From the NCBI RefSeq assembly GCF_004959935.1, contig NZ_SMYN01000004.1:248001-312000 (forward strand): DNA of 64,000 bases. Reading direction: 5' to 3'. The notes under the pieces were generated by a model. The model made no database searches, had not been told where the DNA came from, and worked only from the letters and a program-made list of their open reading frames with translations. Below are positions 1-8,273 of this stretch, in pieces. The translations under genes and the position numbers were made by a program. Numbering within the stretch: position 1 is the stretch's first letter; each line of letters begins with the position of its first letter. This stretch comes from Falsirhodobacter xinxiangensis. GTDB taxonomy: Bacteria > Pseudomonadota > Alphaproteobacteria > Rhodobacterales > Rhodobacteraceae.

Positions 1-88
1 AATGCATGTCCACAGCAGGGGCGCCCGCCGCGCGCAGGCGCATGGCTTCGGCTTCTTCTTCGCTTGCGCCCTCGTGACGGTTTTCCAT
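1..88 (-). CDS. Unidentified protein, N-terminal fragment cut by window edge
   Basis: A minus-strand reading frame opens with ATG behind a GGAG-type ribosome binding site and runs off the window, so only about 29 residues are visible. They are acidic at first (a run of Glu after residue 9) and then Ala/Arg-rich, with no recognisable motif. It lies 91 nt downstream of hmuV in the same direction, so it could be the next gene of the heme operon. The function cannot be named from this fragment. Confidence 0.4.
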   Translation of the reverse strand, partial: MENRHEGASEEEAEAMRLRAAGAPAVDMH

Positions 89-115
89 GCCTGCTCCTGC
101 CGTTGCAGGCGCAGT

Positions 116-141
116 TTGCGGGCGGGCCGCGCCGCCCGCAA
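116..141 (-). other. GC-rich hairpin between hmuV and the next gene
   Basis: Two 10-base arms (TTGCGGGCGG and its complement) are separated by six bases, giving a stable hairpin in the hmuV to downstream-gene gap. No T-run follows on either strand, so it is not a classical intrinsic terminator. It could be an mRNA 3'-end stabiliser or a Rho-associated structure. Confidence 0.35.
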
Positions 142-179
142 GCCGCAATCCCGTGATCATGGGCGGCGCGTTGACGCGG

Positions 180-956
180 TCAGACCGAGGCCGCGTGCGG
201 CACCAGCCACGTCCCCGCATCGGGCGGCGTGTTCACCCGCACCCGGCAGCGATAGGCGCGGGACAGGTTGGCATCGTCCAGCACCTTGGCCGGGGTGCCC
301 TGCGCGACCATCCGGCCACCCGCCAGCAGCGCCACGCGGTCGGCGAACATCGCGGTCAGGTTCAGATCGTGCATCACCGCAACCACCCCGCCGCCCGCAT
401 CGGCAAAGTCGCGGGCGATCTGCATGACGACAAGCTGGTGGCCGATGTCGAGGCTCGACACAGGCTCGTCCAGCAGCAGCCAGCGGGGCTGGCCGTCCAG
501 CACCGGCTCCCACACCTGCGCCAGAACGCGGGCAAGCTGGGCGCGTTGCTGCTCGCCGCCCGACAGGTCCTGATACATGCGGCCCTCATAGCCTTGCAGC
601 CCGACGCGGGCCAGCGACTGCTGCGCCAGATGCGCGCGGTTGGCCGAAATGCCGGAGGCGAGGCCAAGGCGCACCACCTCGATCACGGTGAAGGGAAAGG
701 CCAGCGGGGTCGCCTGCGGCAGCACGGCGCGGATGGCGGCAAGCTGCCACGCCTTGGCATGGGCGATGTCGGTGCCGTTCATGCCGGTGCGCCCGGCGAA
801 CGGCACTTCGGCGGTCAAGGCGCGCAGCAGGGTCGTCTTGCCCGACCCGTTCGGGCCGACGATGGCGGTCAGATGCCCCGGCAGCGCGCGGAACGATACG
901 CCATCAAGGATGACGCGCCCGCCCAGCCGAACGTAGATGTCTTCGGCAACGATCAC
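180..956 (-). CDS. hmuV: Heme ABC transporter ATP-binding protein HmuV
   Basis: This is the cytoplasmic ATPase that powers heme import through HmuU. The 258-residue protein has a Walker A motif (GPNGSGKTTLL), the ABC signature LSGGEQQRAQLARVLAQ and a Walker B/D-loop WLLLDEPVSSLD, in the usual order and length for HmuV/BtuD-type ATPases. The start is taken as the GTG that overlaps the hmuU stop (GTGA); a longer frame reaches into hmuU but has no upstream homology-like sequence. It is the fourth gene of hmuSTUV and should be co-transcribed and translationally coupled with hmuU. Confidence 0.93.
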   Translation of the reverse strand: MIVAEDIYVRLGGRVILDGVSFRALPGHLTAIVGPNGSGKTTLLRALTAEVPFAGRTGMNGTDIAHAKAWQLAAIRAVLPQATPLAFPFTVIEVVRLGLASGISANRAHLAQQSLARVGLQGYEGRMYQDLSGGEQQRAQLARVLAQVWEPVLDGQPRWLLLDEPVSSLDIGHQLVVMQIARDFADAGGGVVAVMHDLNLTAMFADRVALLAGGRMVAQGTPAKVLDDANLSRAYRCRVRVNTPPDAGTWLVPHAASV

Positions 957-1999
957 AGCGCCCCCACGCCCTTGCGGGACAGCAATATCCACAGGAACAC
1001 CGGCGCGCCGAGGATGGCGGTCACGATCCCGATGGGCAGTTCCGCCGGGGCGACGATCATCCGCGCGACGATATCGGCAAGGCACAGAAGAATCGCGCCC
1101 AGCACGGCGGCATTGGGCAACAGCCAGCGGTGATCCGGGCCCGATCCGATGCGCAGCAGATGCGGCACCACGATGCCGATGAAGCCGATCCCACCCGACA
1201 CCGCGACCGATGCCCCCGTCGCCGCGGCAACGGTCAGGATCGCCAGCAGCTTGATGCGCTGCACCGGCAGGCCCATATGGCCCGCCGCAGCCTCGCCCAG
1301 CGCCAATCCGTTCAGCCCCCGCGCCAGAAGCGGCGAGAGCAGGATCGCGGGCAGGATCAGCGGCAGCGCGGCCCCGACCTTGGTCCAGCTTGCCCCGGCC
1401 AGCGACCCCATCCCCCAGAAGGTCAGGTCGCGCAACTGCCGGTCATCGGCCATATAGGTCATGACCCCCACCATCGCCGCCGCCAACGCGCCCAGCGCGA
1501 TCCCGGCCAGCAGCATCGTTGCGACCGAGGTGCGCCCCGACCGGGTCGCGACGCGATAGAGCAGGAGCGTCGAATAGCCCGCCCCGGCAAAGGCCATCAG
1601 GCTGACCGCATGTTGTCCCATCCAGACGGGCAGCATCCCGCCCAGAACGATGGCAAAGACCGCGCCAAGGCTCGCCCCCGCGCCGACGCCGACCACGCCC
1701 GGATCGGCCAGCGGATTGCGGAACAGCCCCTGCATCACCGCGCCCGACACCGCCAGCGCCGCCCCGATCAACATGCCCAGCGCCAGACGGGGCAGCCGGA
1801 TGCTTTTCAGCACCAGCGCGTCGCGCGGATCGAGATTGCCCGCCATCCAGCCCTGCGCCGCGTCCAGCACCGACACGCCAGATGCGCCCGTGCCGATGGA
1901 CAGCACAGCCACAGCCGCCAGCCCCGCCAGCAGCCAGAAGAACAACCGCTTTGCGCGGTCCGACCTGTCGCCGGGAACGGAGCCTGCGATGGCAACCAT
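953..1999 (-). CDS. hmuU: Heme ABC transporter permease HmuU
   Basis: This is an inner-membrane permease of the FecCD family that carries heme from periplasmic HmuT into the cytoplasm. The 348-residue protein is strongly hydrophobic with many membrane helices. It carries family-typical segments such as RLPRLALGMLIGAALAVSGA and GGIGFIGIVVPHLLR, which includes the GxxxFxGLxxPH-like ATPase coupling region. The ATG at 1999 lies one base after the hmuT stop; upstream in-frame Met codons lie inside hmuT and were rejected. Members of this family also move siderophores, but the hmuS/hmuT neighbours argue for heme. Confidence 0.92.
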   Translation of the reverse strand: MVAIAGSVPGDRSDRAKRLFFWLLAGLAAVAVLSIGTGASGVSVLDAAQGWMAGNLDPRDALVLKSIRLPRLALGMLIGAALAVSGAVMQGLFRNPLADPGVVGVGAGASLGAVFAIVLGGMLPVWMGQHAVSLMAFAGAGYSTLLLYRVATRSGRTSVATMLLAGIALGALAAAMVGVMTYMADDRQLRDLTFWGMGSLAGASWTKVGAALPLILPAILLSPLLARGLNGLALGEAAAGHMGLPVQRIKLLAILTVAAATGASVAVSGGIGFIGIVVPHLLRIGSGPDHRWLLPNAAVLGAILLCLADIVARMIVAPAELPIGIVTAILGAPVFLWILLSRKGVGAL

Positions 2000-2000
2000 C

Positions 2001-2819
2001 TCAGCCCCCGTAAAGCGCGTCGTGAAGCTGGATCGCGGCATCCGGGGTGCGCGGCCCGAAGCCGAGCAGGAGCAGCCCGTCCATCCGCACCACCGCATCC
2101 GACTTCGCCGCGGGCGAGGCACCGAGCGCGGCCTGGGCGAACAGCACCTCGTTCGCCGCGCCGTGATCACCGCCGCGGTCCATCATCAGGATCACGTCGG
2201 GGGCGGCGGTCAGGATCGCCTCGTCCGTCATGGGTTTGTAGCCGTCGAAGCCCGTGGCGGCGTTGATCCCGCCCGCGAGTTCGATGATCGCCCCGGCGGC
2301 GGTTTGATCGCCCCCCACCATCAACCGCCCGCCCTGCGCCGACAGGATGAACAGCACCTTCTTCGCGTCGGTCACATCGGCCCGCGCGGCGGCGGCGCGG
2401 TCGAACCCGGCCTCCACCTGCGACGCCAGCGGTTCCGCGTCGATGTCCAGTGCCGCACCCACGGCGCGGATCTTGGCCAGCACCCCCTCGGGCGAGGGAT
2501 CTTCGGGGATCGACACGAAGGGAATGCCCGCCTGCTGCAATGCCTCGACCGCCTCGACGGGGCCTGCGCCTTCTTCGGCAAGGATCAGGTCGGGGCCGAC
2601 GGACAGCACCCCTTCGGGCGACAGGGCGCGGACGTAGCCGACATCAGGCAAAGCGGTCAGCGTTTCCGGGAACAGGGTCGTCGAATCCCGCGCGATCAGC
2701 CGATCCTCGGCCCCAAGCGCGGCAACGATCTCCGAAACCGACCCGCCAAGCGAGGCGATACGGTCCTGCGCCGCACAGGGCAGCGCGGTCAGCAAAAGCA
2801 GCGCAAGGGCGCGCATCAT
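2001..2819 (-). CDS. hmuT: Periplasmic heme-binding protein HmuT
   Basis: This is the substrate-binding protein of the heme ABC transporter. It opens with a short signal peptide (MMRALALLLLTALPCAAQ) followed by a class III binding-protein fold of about 255 residues. The segment DVGYVRALSPEG matches the place where PhuT-type proteins carry their axial heme tyrosine, here Tyr62 of the precursor. The first of two tandem ATGs overlaps the hmuS stop (ATGA), indicating translational coupling. Heme rather than cobalamin or siderophore is inferred from that tyrosine and the neighbouring hmuS. Confidence 0.92.
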   Translation of the reverse strand: MMRALALLLLTALPCAAQDRIASLGGSVSEIVAALGAEDRLIARDSTTLFPETLTALPDVGYVRALSPEGVLSVGPDLILAEEGAGPVEAVEALQQAGIPFVSIPEDPSPEGVLAKIRAVGAALDIDAEPLASQVEAGFDRAAAARADVTDAKKVLFILSAQGGRLMVGGDQTAAGAIIELAGGINAATGFDGYKPMTDEAILTAAPDVILMMDRGGDHGAANEVLFAQAALGASPAAKSDAVVRMDGLLLLGFGPRTPDAAIQLHDALYGG

Positions 2820-3820
2820 GCGATCTCCAGCGTGCGGGTCAGGGCGGATGTCAGCTCCTCCCACGGCTCGGACGCGGTGTTCTTGCGGTATCCGAAGACC
2901 TGCGCGATCAGCGCGCCGTCATGGTCGAAGCATTCGACCGAAATCGCCGGGCCGCGCTGCGTCGGCTTCGTGACCAGCCAGACCTCGGCCACGTGGTCCT
3001 GCCGCAGATGCAGATCGAAGCCGGGGTCCAGCACGTTGATCCACGGGCCCATCGGCACGATCTTGTCCACCGGCCCGCCATGGATCTGGATGCAGCCGGT
3101 GTTGCCGACGAAGATCATCACCGGCACCTTGCGGCTTGATGCAAGCTCCAGCACCTCGGTCATCGCGCGCGGGTCCAGCGGCACGGCGCGCGGGGCGCCG
3201 ACGATGCGGTATGCGCCAAGCCGGTTCATCTTCAGCTTGCGGGTCAGTTTCAGGAACTGGTGCGTGTCGGTCATCTGGTCCCATTCGGCGCGCAGGGCGT
3301 CCGCACGGGCGGGATCGGCCTTCGGGCCTTCAACGGGTGTGCGCGGTGCAAGGTCCAGCGCCGCTGCGGGCAGCGTCAGCGCCGCGACCAGCGCGTCAAA
3401 GGCAGCCACGTCGCTGGCCGGGCGAAGATGGACCTTGTGGACCGCATCGCCCGCCGCGTCGAACACCTGGATCGAGCGTTTGTCGCCATCCGTCACCGCA
3501 AAGCCATGCACCCAGTGCGAAGGAAACATCCGCATGTCGATCTCGGCCCCGACGGTCATCGAGGCGTGCTGGCCGGGATGGAAATCGGTGTAGGTGCCGA
3601 CCTTTTCCGCCACGCAGGAGGCATTGCGCGTCAGGGCCAGCACCTCGCCCAAAGGTTCCAGCAGCGGGAACAGCCTGTCGGGATGCGCGTCGATGCGGAT
3701 GCCGCCAAGTGCCGCGACCAGTTCCGCCTCGGCGATGCCATGGGCGGCGGCGAAATCGCGGGCGCGGGTCTTGGGGTCTGCCTGCCGTGCGGTGCGGATC
3801 TGGTCGGGGGTCATTGCCAT
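2816..3820 (-). CDS. hmuS: Hemin-degrading factor / heme chaperone HmuS
   Basis: This is a cytoplasmic heme-handling protein of the HemS/PhuS/ChuS family that accepts imported heme and delivers or degrades it. The 334-residue length fits the family (about 340-355) and two related halves are discernible. Each half contains a segment on heme-proximal dosing such as GTYTDFHPGQHA and VGNTGCIQIHGGPVDKI. The chosen ATG has a GGAGCG ribosome binding site seven bases upstream; a longer frame to 3886 lacks one. It is the first gene of the operon, behind a candidate promoter at 3943-3969. Confidence 0.92.
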   Translation of the reverse strand: MAMTPDQIRTARQADPKTRARDFAAAHGIAEAELVAALGGIRIDAHPDRLFPLLEPLGEVLALTRNASCVAEKVGTYTDFHPGQHASMTVGAEIDMRMFPSHWVHGFAVTDGDKRSIQVFDAAGDAVHKVHLRPASDVAAFDALVAALTLPAAALDLAPRTPVEGPKADPARADALRAEWDQMTDTHQFLKLTRKLKMNRLGAYRIVGAPRAVPLDPRAMTEVLELASSRKVPVMIFVGNTGCIQIHGGPVDKIVPMGPWINVLDPGFDLHLRQDHVAEVWLVTKPTQRGPAISVECFDHDGALIAQVFGYRKNTASEPWEELTSALTRTLEIA

Positions 3821-3942
3821 CGGGCGCTCCTTGAATGGATGCGTCTCTGGCGCGGGCACGAGGGGCGGCCCTTGGCTTGAGAACATGCTTCGCGCGGGCC
3901 GAGGGAACCGCCAGCGGAAGATTTCTTACTCTATTGGTCGGG

Positions 3943-3969
3943 ATTATACCCGAAGTTCGCGACGTTCAA
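3943..3969 (-). promoter_or_regulatory. Candidate hmu promoter with an operator-like dyad over the -10
   Basis: On the minus strand there is a perfect TATAAT (3943-3948) with TTGAAC 15 bases upstream (3964-3969, overlapping the lysR stop). The -10 hexamer sits exactly in the centre of the inverted repeat TCGGG-TATAAT-CCCGA (3938-3953). This is the geometry expected for a repressor site blocking RNA polymerase, plausibly responding to iron or heme. The regulator is not identified. A leader of about 115-120 nt would separate it from hmuS. Confidence 0.55.
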
Positions 3970-4859
3970 GCGGGTTTCGCGCAGTCCCAGCCTTTGACGG
4001 CGGTCTTCAGATGGGTCAGGAAAGCCTGCACCTTCAGCGTGCGGTGCAGGTCCACATGGGTCACGATCCAAAGCGGCGCATCCCAGTCGGGCTGGCTGGG
4101 CAGCACCTCGATCAGATCGTCGCGGCTGTGCGCGCGGAACATCGGCAGGAAGCCGACGCCCGCACCGCTGATGACAGCCTCATCCAGCGCGGAACTGTCC
4201 GAGGCGCGGAAGACGAGCGATTCCGGCGGCACCGAACTTGCCAGCCAGCGGTGGAACGGGGCGCGGCTGATCGGCCCTTCCGCGCCGATGAACCGGTGGC
4301 GGGCGGCGGTCTGGATGGTCGGCATCCCGAAACGTTCGACATAGGATTTCGCGACATACAGCCCGTGACGCAGGCGCATCAGCGGTTGGACGACGTTGTC
4401 CGGTTCTTCGGGTGCGGCGCCGGCGCGGATAGCGACATGCGCCTCGCCATAGTCCAGCCGAAAGACGCGCATGTCGGACAGGAAGCGCACGATCAGGCCC
4501 GGATGCTGGTTCTGGAAATCCACCAGCGTCTTGGTCATCAGTTCTGCCACGCCGCTGATGGATGTGACGACCAACTCGCCCGCCACCTCCTCGCCCTGGC
4601 CACGGATGCGGGAGGCGAGTTGCCCGAACTGTTCCTCGGTGGTCTGGGCGACGGTCAGCAGGTCGCGCCCGGCTTCGGTGGGGGTGTATCCACGCGCATG
4701 ACGCTGGAACAGTTTCGATCCAAGCCGCTTTTCCAGCGCGTCGATATGGCGGATGACGGTGGCATGATGCACGCCAAGGGCTTCGGCCGCGCCGGACACG
4801 GTGCCAAGGCGGGCCACCTGAAACGCGGTGCGGATCTCGTCCCAGTTCTCGAAGCTCAT
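3966..4859 (-). CDS. LysR-family transcriptional regulator
   Basis: The 297-residue protein has an N-terminal winged helix-turn-helix (FQVARLGTVSGAAEALGVHH through LFQRHARGYTPTEAG) and a C-terminal effector-binding domain of the periplasmic-binding type. The ATG at 4859 sits after an upstream palindrome; the frame continues upstream without a plausible start. It lies upstream of hmuS in the same orientation with a 145 nt gap that holds a separate promoter. Control of the hmu genes is therefore only possible, not shown. The effector is unknown. Confidence 0.85.
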   Translation of the reverse strand: MSFENWDEIRTAFQVARLGTVSGAAEALGVHHATVIRHIDALEKRLGSKLFQRHARGYTPTEAGRDLLTVAQTTEEQFGQLASRIRGQGEEVAGELVVTSISGVAELMTKTLVDFQNQHPGLIVRFLSDMRVFRLDYGEAHVAIRAGAAPEEPDNVVQPLMRLRHGLYVAKSYVERFGMPTIQTAARHRFIGAEGPISRAPFHRWLASSVPPESLVFRASDSSALDEAVISGAGVGFLPMFRAHSRDDLIEVLPSQPDWDAPLWIVTHVDLHRTLKVQAFLTHLKTAVKGWDCAKPA

Positions 4860-4875
4860 ACGCGCGCACCATCCT

Positions 4876-4893
4876 TTGTGCATTTTCGCACAA
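4876..4893. promoter_or_regulatory. Palindrome upstream of the lysR gene, likely autoregulatory site
   Basis: Perfect inverted repeat TTGTGC-ATTTTC-GCACAA, ending 16 bases before the lysR start codon and about 35 bases before a plus-strand -35 element of ffh. LysR proteins commonly bind T-N11-A dyads next to their own promoter, so this is the natural candidate for autoregulation. Confidence 0.5.
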
Positions 4894-4927
4894 CTTACGC
4901 GTGGGGGCGGCAAACTCAAGCCTTTCC

Positions 4928-4956
4928 TTGACTCGTGGGGGAAGGGCGCGTATTGA
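4928..4956 (+). promoter_or_regulatory. Housekeeping sigma-factor promoter for ffh
   Basis: TTGACT and TATTGA are separated by exactly 17 bases, a near-consensus promoter pointing at ffh. Transcription from it would give a leader of about 130 nt before the ffh start codon. Confidence 0.6.
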
Positions 4957-5095
4957 GCCCGCGTCCCGGAGTCCGTTATGCGCTCCGGTCCCATCATGGG
5001 ATCGCCATCCACCAGCGCGTTGCGCCCGTGGGTGACGTTGGCGTTTGGAGCGTTCCGGCCTATGTCGGGGCAGGGCAACTGGAAAGGGTAAGGCC
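4957..5095 (+). other. Structured 5' leader of ffh
   Basis: The untranslated leader between the promoter and ffh contains at least two consecutive small hairpins: CCGGAG with CTCCGG around an 11-base loop (about 4967-4989), and the short palindrome TCCCATCATGGGA immediately after. No match to a riboswitch class I know is evident. It may be a plain leader or a cis-regulatory RNA. Confidence 0.3.
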
Positions 5096-6583
5096 ATGTT
5101 CGAGAATCTGTCAGAACGGCTTGGTGGCGTCTTTGATCGCCTGACCCGTCAGGGTGCCCTGACCGAGGACGACGTCGCCACCGCCCTGCGCGAGGTTCGC
5201 ACCGCGCTGCTGGAGGCCGACGTGTCGCTGCCCGTCGCGCGCGATTTCGTCAAGCGGGTGCAGGAAAAGGCCAAGGGTCAACACGTTACCAAGTCGGTGA
5301 CGCCGGGCCAGCAGGTCGTGAAGATCGTCCATGACGAACTGGTGCAGGTGCTGACCGGCGAAGGCCGTGCCGATGCGCTGAAGATCGACAACCCGCCCGC
5401 CGCGATCCTGATGGTGGGTCTGCAAGGGTCGGGGAAAACCACCACGACCGCCAAGATCGCGAAACGTCTGAAAGACCGCGACGGCAAGCGCATACTGCTG
5501 GCTTCCTTGGACACCAACCGTCCGGCGGCGATGGAGCAGCTGGCGATTCTGGCCGGTCAGATCGGCGTGGACAGCCTGCCGATCGTCAAAGGCGAATCTG
5601 CGGTCCAGATCGCCAAACGCGCCAAGACCCAAGCTTCGATGGGCGGCTATGACGTCGTGATGCTGGACACCGCGGGCCGTCTGCACATCGACGAAGTGCT
5701 GATGACCGAGGTTCAGGCGGTGCGCGACATCGCCCAGCCGCGCGAGACGCTGCTGGTGGTCGATGGTCTGACGGGTCAGGACGCGGTGAACGTCGCGACC
5801 CAATTCGACGGGCAGGTCGGGATTTCCGGCGTCGTGCTGACGCGGATGGACGGCGACGGGCGCGGCGGTGCGGCGCTGTCGATGCGCGCCATCACCGGCA
5901 AGCCGATCCGCTTCGTCGGTCTGGGCGAGAAGATGGACGCCATCGAGGCGTTCGAGCCGGAGCGCGTCGCGGGCCGCATCCTTGGCATGGGCGACATCGT
6001 CGCTCTGGTCGAAAAGGCGCGCGAGACGTTCGAGGCCGAACAGGCCGAACGCATGGTCAAACGCTTCCAGAAGGGTCTGTTCAACATGAACGACCTGAAG
6101 GCGCAGCTTGACCAGATGCTGAAGATGGGCGGGATGCAGGGCGTCATGGGCATGCTTCCGGGCATGGGCAAGATGCAGAAGGCCGCCGCCGATGCGGGCT
6201 TCGACGACAAGATGCTGCGCCGCCAGATCGCGCTGATCAACTCGATGACGAAAAAGGAACGGGCGAACCCGGACCTTCTGCAGGCGTCGCGCAAGAAGCG
6301 GATCGCGGCGGGCGCGGGGCTTGAGGTGTCGGAGCTGAACAAACTTCTGAAACAGCACCGCCAGATGGCGGACATGATGAAGAAGATGGGCAAGGGCGGC
6401 ATGATGAAGAACGCCCTCAAGAACATGATCGGCGGCAAGACCCCGGACCCGAGCCAGATGGACCCCGAGGCGCTGGCCAAGGCGGCCGAGGCGATGAAGG
6501 GCCAGATGCCCGGCGGTTTCGGCGGGATGCCGAAGGGGCTGACGCTGCCCGCAGGTCTGTCGGGGCTTGGCCGCAAGAAATGA
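5096..6583 (+). CDS. ffh: Signal recognition particle protein Ffh
   Basis: This GTPase binds signal sequences of nascent membrane proteins together with SRP RNA and docks at FtsY. The 495 residues show the N domain, the G domain with P-loop GLQGSGKTTT (about residue 108), DTAGRLHID and TRMDGDGRGG motifs, and a methionine-rich M domain from about residue 300 with many MM/MGG repeats. The ATG follows GGAAAGG. The stop overlaps the next start (ATGA). The SRP RNA gene itself is not in the window. Confidence 0.97.
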   Translation: MFENLSERLGGVFDRLTRQGALTEDDVATALREVRTALLEADVSLPVARDFVKRVQEKAKGQHVTKSVTPGQQVVKIVHDELVQVLTGEGRADALKIDNPPAAILMVGLQGSGKTTTTAKIAKRLKDRDGKRILLASLDTNRPAAMEQLAILAGQIGVDSLPIVKGESAVQIAKRAKTQASMGGYDVVMLDTAGRLHIDEVLMTEVQAVRDIAQPRETLLVVDGLTGQDAVNVATQFDGQVGISGVVLTRMDGDGRGGAALSMRAITGKPIRFVGLGEKMDAIEAFEPERVAGRILGMGDIVALVEKARETFEAEQAERMVKRFQKGLFNMNDLKAQLDQMLKMGGMQGVMGMLPGMGKMQKAAADAGFDDKMLRRQIALINSMTKKERANPDLLQASRKKRIAAGAGLEVSELNKLLKQHRQMADMMKKMGKGGMMKNALKNMIGGKTPDPSQMDPEALAKAAEAMKGQMPGGFGGMPKGLTLPAGLSGLGRKK

Positions 6584-7107
6584 TCCAGCTTTCCGCAACT
6601 CCGGTTCTGGAAACGGAACGCCTGATCCTCCGCGCCCCGGTGGCAACGGATTATCCGGCCTATGCCGAATTCGCGACCTCGGACCGGACGCGGTATATGA
6701 GCCGTCTGGCGGACGCCGATGCGGCATGGCTGAAGTTTTCGGGCATCATCGGCCAATGGGTCATGCGCGGCTTCGGCCAGTTCGTGCTGACGGACCGGAC
6801 CAGCGGCGCGCCGCTTGGACATGCCGGGCCGATGTTCATCGCAGGCCGCCCCGAGCCGGAGATCGCCTGGGCGATCTGGTCGGATCTGGGCGAGGGCCGG
6901 GGGCTGGCACACGAAGCCGCCAAGGCGATTTGCACCCATGTCTTCGAAGATCTGCAATGGGATACCGCCGTCAGCTATATCGCGACCGAGAACCGCCGTT
7001 CCGCCGCACTGGCCGAGCGGCTGGGCGCGGTGATCGACCCGGAGGCGCGCAAGCTTGCCTCGGACATTCCGCATGACGTCTGGCGCCACCCGAGGAGGAC
7101 CGAATGA
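6580..7107 (+). CDS. GNAT-family N-acetyltransferase (RimJ/RimL-like)
   Basis: The 175-residue protein starts with ETERLILRAPVATDYPAYAEF, the typical opening of RimJ/RimL-type acetyltransferases. It has an acetyl-CoA binding region around GEGRGLAHEAAKAI followed by TENRRSAALAERLGA. The substrate is not deducible. It overlaps ffh upstream and the chorismate mutase gene downstream by four bases each, so all three are probably one transcript. Confidence 0.88.
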   Translation: MIQLSATPVLETERLILRAPVATDYPAYAEFATSDRTRYMSRLADADAAWLKFSGIIGQWVMRGFGQFVLTDRTSGAPLGHAGPMFIAGRPEPEIAWAIWSDLGEGRGLAHEAAKAICTHVFEDLQWDTAVSYIATENRRSAALAERLGAVIDPEARKLASDIPHDVWRHPRRTE

Positions 7108-7397
7108 GCGACGTAGCCCGCGCTGCCGAACTGCTGAAAGGCCATCGCGAAAGCATCGACCGGCTGGATGCGATCCTCGTCTATACGCTTGCCGAACGCT
7201 TCAAGCACACGCAGGCAGTGGGCGTTCTGAAGGCCGAGCACGCGCTGCCGCCGTCCGACCCCGCGCGCGAGGGGCAGCAGATCGAGCGGCTGGAATGGCT
7301 GGCCCGCGAAGGCGATCTCGATCCCGAATTCGCCAAGAAATTCCTGAACTTCATCATCGCCGAAGTCATCAGGCATCACGAACAACACCAGAAATGA
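7104..7397 (+). CDS. Chorismate mutase, monofunctional AroQ type
   Basis: This all-helical 97-residue protein of the AroQ class converts chorismate to prephenate for phenylalanine and tyrosine synthesis. Family-typical parts are the first helix HRESIDRLDAILVYTLAERF and the terminal FLNFIIAEVIRHHE. No dehydratase or dehydrogenase domain is fused. It overlaps the GNAT gene by four bases and precedes rpsP by 21 bases. The nearby aroA and trp genes belong to the same aromatic pathway. Confidence 0.9.
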   Translation: MSDVARAAELLKGHRESIDRLDAILVYTLAERFKHTQAVGVLKAEHALPPSDPAREGQQIERLEWLAREGDLDPEFAKKFLNFIIAEVIRHHEQHQK

Positions 7398-7418
7398 CCG
7401 TTTGAAGGAGATACCAAC

Positions 7419-7772
7419 ATGGCCATGAAAATCCGTCTCGCCCGTGGCGGCTCGAAGAAACGCCCGCACTATGCCATCGTCGCGTCCGACTCGCGCATGC
7501 CGCGCGACGGCCGCTTCCTGGAGAAGCTGGGCACCTACAACCCGCTGCTGGCGAAAGACAGCGAAGACCGCATCAAGCTGAACGTCGAGCGCGTGCAGTA
7601 CTGGCTGGGCCAGGGCGCACAGCCGACCGACCGCGTCGCACGTTTTCTGGAAGCTGCCGGTCTGAAAGAGAAGACCGTCCGCAACAACCCCAAGGCCGCC
7701 GAGCCGGGCAAGAAAGCGAAAGAGCTGGCTGCCAAGAAAGCTGCCCGCGCAGCTGCTCCGGCAGAAGAGTAA
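7419..7772 (+). CDS. rpsP: 30S ribosomal protein S16
   Basis: Small-subunit assembly protein. The first 80 residues ([41 protein letters not shown]) are unmistakable S16. A C-terminal tail rich in Lys and Ala extends it to 117 residues, as is common in alphaproteobacteria. A GGAG ribosome binding site precedes the ATG. Its codon usage looks more biased than that of its neighbours, as expected for a highly expressed gene. rimM follows after three bases. Confidence 0.97.
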   Translation: MAMKIRLARGGSKKRPHYAIVASDSRMPRDGRFLEKLGTYNPLLAKDSEDRIKLNVERVQYWLGQGAQPTDRVARFLEAAGLKEKTVRNNPKAAEPGKKAKELAAKKAARAAAPAEE

Positions 7773-7775
7773 GAG

Positions 7776-8273
7776 ATGTCCTCGTCCCGTATCTGCGTGG
7801 GTGCGATTTCCGGGTCCTTCGGGGTGCGGGGCGAGGTGCGCCTGAAAAGCTTCTGCGCCATCCCCGAGGCGATCGCCGATTACGGCCCGGTCGCGTCGGA
7901 GGATGGGCGGCAGTTCCGCATCACGCTGACCCGGCCCGTCGCGGGCGGGCTTGGCGCGCGCCTGACCGGCGTTGCGACCAAGGAAGAAGCGGATGCGCTG
8001 AAAGGCACCCAGCTTTACGTCGGGCGGGACAAGCTTCCCGCGCTTGGCGATGACGAATTCTACCACTCCGACCTGATCGGGCTGGAGGTGCGCGATACCG
8101 GCGGCACCCTGCTTGGCACGGTCGCAGCGGTGCACAACCACGGCGCCGACGACATTCTGGAGGTGCAGGGCAAGGGCGAGGCGCTTCTGCTTCCCTTCAC
8201 CCGCGCCATCGTGCCCACGGTCGATCTGACCGAAGGGCGCATCGTCGTCGATCCGCCCGAGGAAGACGAATGA
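7776..8273 (+). CDS. rimM: Ribosome maturation factor RimM
   Basis: This protein assists 16S rRNA 3'-domain maturation and binds S19. The 165 residues have the N-terminal RimM beta-barrel ([19 protein letters not shown]) and a PRC-barrel half ([20 protein letters not shown] ending in a [19 protein letters not shown] segment). It sits between rpsP and trmB, a classical arrangement, and overlaps trmB by four bases. Confidence 0.96.
   Translation: MSSSRICVGAISGSFGVRGEVRLKSFCAIPEAIADYGPVASEDGRQFRITLTRPVAGGLGARLTGVATKEEADALKGTQLYVGRDKLPALGDDEFYHSDLIGLEVRDTGGTLLGTVAAVHNHGADDILEVQGKGEALLLPFTRAIVPTVDLTEGRIVVDPPEEDE

Noticed and set aside
5111-6727. A 538-codon minus-strand frame opposite ffh
   Set aside because: Composition is typical of an antisense shadow (His/Arg/Leu-rich), and Ffh on the other strand is certain.
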